DNA of 64,000 bases, from the NCBI RefSeq assembly GCF_002433005.1, contig NZ_DJHF01000009.1, positions 26,520 through 90,519 of the forward strand, read 5' to 3'. This document shows, one piece after another, positions 62,060 through 64,000 of this stretch. The stretch comes from Acetomicrobium sp. UBA5826 (GTDB lineage Bacteria; Synergistota; Synergistia; Synergistales; Acetomicrobiaceae). A program made the position numbers and the translations under genes. Every line of letters begins with the position of its first letter. The stretch's first letter is position 1. The notes under the pieces are model-generated. The model did no database searches. It was given only the letters and a program-made list of their open reading frames with translations, and was not told the origin of the DNA.

Positions 62060-63910
62060 TTAGATTTGATTGATCATTTCCATGTGAGCAAGACCACCCA
62101 GTATATTGAGCATATCGCTTTCCTTCATCAGGCAAAACTTTAGTGGCCCCGCCCAGTGCTTCTTTATTTCGTTCAGGCATTCCTGCTCAACAGCTCTGGT
62201 GACGGCAAGCCGAAGGGTCCCATCCTTCTCGATCGAGGCCGGAAAGACGAGATAGTCGGCGCATAACTTCTTTGGCAATACATCTGCCATCGCTGCCACA
62301 TCGATTTCATCCGGGAATATTAGGGGCAACCCCAACTGCTCGGAGAGCGCCTTAGAAAGGGTATCCTCGTCGATCAGCCTGTACTTCATCAATATTTCTC
62401 CCAATAACTTGCTGCTTTCCCTTTGCTCTTGCAGTGCAGCCCGTAAGTCCTCCTCCCGCAGGACCTTCCACTCCAATAGGATATCGCCCAATCGTCTTCT
62501 GTAGGTGGCTAGCTGTTCATCGGTCGGGTAAACGTGCTGTGTTTTATCCCACACCAAGGGCTTACCCGATAAAAGATGCTCGCCGAAGAGTCTCAATGCC
62601 CTCAATGTAGCACAAAAATTTATAAAATTAACCACAAAAATTCTCGGAATGCTTAAAAGCGATTGCTTCCAGCCATAAAGCAAGAACACAAACAATGCGC
62701 GGTGCAATAATCTGTTTGCCAGGAAAAATATGTTAAAGATCAATAATGTTCTAGGGATAGGATAGTTATATGAAGGCAAAAAATTAAGCCTAAGACCAAC
62801 AAATAGAAACATGTAATTGATAAACAGTATATTGGCCAAGAAATTAACGAAAGAGGTAAATAAGCCCTTACGGTCTCTGTACAGAAAGAACTTATCGAAT
62901 ATATCTCCACGCCAGCCGAATGTCTTGGCTCCCTGCAATGCAATGCCCAGTATCCAGCGACTCTTTTGTCTGACAGCCGCCCAAAAGTTATCTGGGAAAT
63001 ACTCAGATACGGATACGTAAAGCTTTCTTGTCCTCCTTATGCCTTTATTGCCCTGGAGAACGATTGGAAAATGCAAGATAATGCCACCCATTCCTGCCTC
63101 CGCCAACGTCAATCCGACTGCGTAATCCTCTGTCAGGGAATCGGTGGGGAAGGGGTCTCCTCCATTTTTCTGTTCCAGAAAAGATATGGCGCGCCGACTA
63201 AAGCAGGTACCCACTCCGGCGCTTGGTATCCCTTTAGTCAGTCTTTCTCTGACTAAAAGGTCCTTCAAGTGCCACTCGCTGAATTCGTCCATGTAAGTGC
63301 ACGCCACGAAATCCTTCCATGAGCGCTCCAGCGCCGTGACCGGGATTTGCATCATGTCTTTTCGCGGGAGTAGATAGTTGAATAGCTTCAGCTCCATGGG
63401 GTGGACTATGTCCTCGCTATCGTGCAAGACATATCCCGAAAAGCTTATTCCATGCAGCATTTCATAGGAATGTATCTCGCGGACGACGAAGTTAAGACAA
63501 TCCGCTTTGTTGGTAGGGCCCGGGTGGGTCACCGTGGCTCTGACGACCTTCTGAAATTTTTCCGATATAAAATCAACTTCGCGCGAAGTCTCCGGGTCGT
63601 TTACATAGGTGCCGCAAAAAATGACGTAGCGATCGTAATCCAGATGCTTGATCGTCGTCTCAAGCATCTTGCCGATCACTCCGGTTTCATGCCATGCCGG
63701 AACCATGATGGCAATCCACTCTTCCTCTTTTTTGTATAGATCCTCAACGGTCAGACGGGGATATTTGGTATATACAAAAAGCCTTCGGTAGATTACTCTC
63801 GTCCAATAGTAGATGTCCACCAGAAGATCTTCTATACCCCAGATGAATATGAGATACAGGCATAGGATAAAAGCAGCATGAAGGATCCCATAATAAAAAC
63901 TAACAACCAT
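62060..63910 (-). CDS. nfrB: NfrB-like glycosyltransferase with C-terminal MshEN (c-di-GMP-binding) module
   Basis: About 616 residues. A GT2 domain between membrane helices has the acidic motifs LHDSEDIVHPMELKLFNYL and SLTEDYAVG, and the QxxRW motif in VRQKSRWILG; AIMVPAWHETGVIGKMLE and PSAGVGTCFSRRA closely follow what I recall of E. coli NfrB. After several membrane helices, residues from about 470 carry two MshEN half-motifs: RRLGDILLEWKVLREEDLRAA and KLLGEILMKYRLIDEDTLSKA. E. coli NfrB binds c-di-GMP through this type of domain and polymerises a ManNAc-type glycan. The ATG at 63910 fits family length; an in-frame GTG (63922) and TTG (63940) are alternatives and no site is strong. It is shorter at the C terminus than E. 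coli NfrB. Confidence 0.8.
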   Translation of the reverse strand: MVVSFYYGILHAAFILCLYLIFIWGIEDLLVDIYYWTRVIYRRLFVYTKYPRLTVEDLYKKEEEWIAIMVPAWHETGVIGKMLETTIKHLDYDRYVIFCGTYVNDPETSREVDFISEKFQKVVRATVTHPGPTNKADCLNFVVREIHSYEMLHGISFSGYVLHDSEDIVHPMELKLFNYLLPRKDMMQIPVTALERSWKDFVACTYMDEFSEWHLKDLLVRERLTKGIPSAGVGTCFSRRAISFLEQKNGGDPFPTDSLTEDYAVGLTLAEAGMGGIILHFPIVLQGNKGIRRTRKLYVSVSEYFPDNFWAAVRQKSRWILGIALQGAKTFGWRGDIFDKFFLYRDRKGLFTSFVNFLANILFINYMFLFVGLRLNFLPSYNYPIPRTLLIFNIFFLANRLLHRALFVFLLYGWKQSLLSIPRIFVVNFINFCATLRALRLFGEHLLSGKPLVWDKTQHVYPTDEQLATYRRRLGDILLEWKVLREEDLRAALQEQRESSKLLGEILMKYRLIDEDTLSKALSEQLGLPLIFPDEIDVAAMADVLPKKLCADYLVFPASIEKDGTLRLAVTRAVEQECLNEIKKHWAGPLKFCLMKESDMLNILGGLAHMEMINQI

Positions 63911-63944
63911 AACTTCTGCCACACTCTCTTTCGCATTCAAGCTT

Positions 63945-63998
63945 CATAAAACAAAGACCCCATTGAAGCACTTGTTTAAAATCAGCGCCTCAATGGGG
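63945..63998 (-). terminator. 15-bp terminator hairpin directly upstream of nfrB
   Basis: The arms at 63984-63998 and 63958-63972 pair over 15 bases with two G-U pairs (minus-strand CCCCATTGAGGCGCT and AGTGCTTCAATGGGG), followed by TCTTTGTTTTAT. It either ends a gene beyond the window or is the 3' part of an nfrB leader RNA. Its GCCCC...TGATTT...CTTCA...GGGG layout resembles the pilus leader terminator. Confidence 0.7.
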
Positions 63999-64000
63999 CC

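Noticed and set aside
1..64000. CRISPR arrays, tRNA or rRNA genes
   Set aside because: No regularly spaced repeats and no tRNA-like T-arm or rRNA core sequences were found on either strand by reading.

Overview
The window reads as chromosomal DNA of an anaerobic, amino-acid- and peptide-fermenting bacterium with an outer membrane. A Synergistota lineage of the Acetomicrobium/Anaerobaculum type is my best guess. This is inference: the glycyl-radical enzyme, the iron-sulfur serine dehydratase and the TRAP and peptide ABC importers point to anaerobic amino-acid catabolism, while the secretin and the predicted NfrA-type outer-membrane protein require a second membrane. There is no rRNA, tRNA or CRISPR array that I can see.

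Layout. 1-6645: hydroxyproline/serine catabolism (HypD-like glycyl-radical dehydratase cut by the window edge, a dicarboxylate/amino-acid symporter, a Cys/Thr-type trans-3-hydroxyproline dehydratase, and a divergent fused L-serine dehydratase). 6577-8402: a Fic gene sitting between two degenerate direct copies of the sdaA-end/radC-end junction. 8316-13317: radC, a nitroreductase, a radical SAM protein, a secreted NlpC/P60 protein and a permease fragment. 13302-20040: two TRAP transporters facing each other tail to tail, and a secreted dienelactone hydrolase. 20223-28250: a dipeptide/oligopeptide ABC operon with a clear promoter and palindromic operator, ending in a class-I-glutamine-amidotransferase-like peptidase and a D-aminoacylase.

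28672-36149: aromatic amino-acid biosynthesis. A promoter, a 60-codon leader peptide very rich in Tyr/Phe/Trp, and mutually exclusive RNA hairpins ending in a terminator precede aroF-tyrA-aroA-aroC-aroKB. This has the layout of a classical translational attenuator. pheA converges from the other side. 36181-41076: an orphan PilM-like gene, an Mrp ATPase and two ferredoxin-DUF362 proteins. 41303-56085: a complete-looking type IV pilus operon (pilB-pilT-pilC-pilins-pilY1-pilMNOPQ, lacking only a prepilin peptidase). It is preceded by a strong promoter and a structured leader RNA that ends in an intrinsic terminator.

56459-64000: an NfrA/NfrB-type exopolysaccharide or glycan secretion pair (glycosyltransferase with a tandem MshEN c-di-GMP-binding module plus a TPR outer-membrane protein), separated from the pilus leader by an inserted block (acetoacetate-decarboxylase-like enzyme, SDR, duplicated membrane protein, IS remnant). 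Direct copies of the nfrA 3' end flank that block. PilB carries the same MshEN module, so the right end of the window looks like a surface-attachment locus under cyclic-di-GMP control. The most interesting items are the aromatic attenuator, the pilus leader RNA, the ancestral NfrAB-pilus neighbourhood, and two independent cargo insertions each bounded by about 170-185 bp direct duplications of the target.
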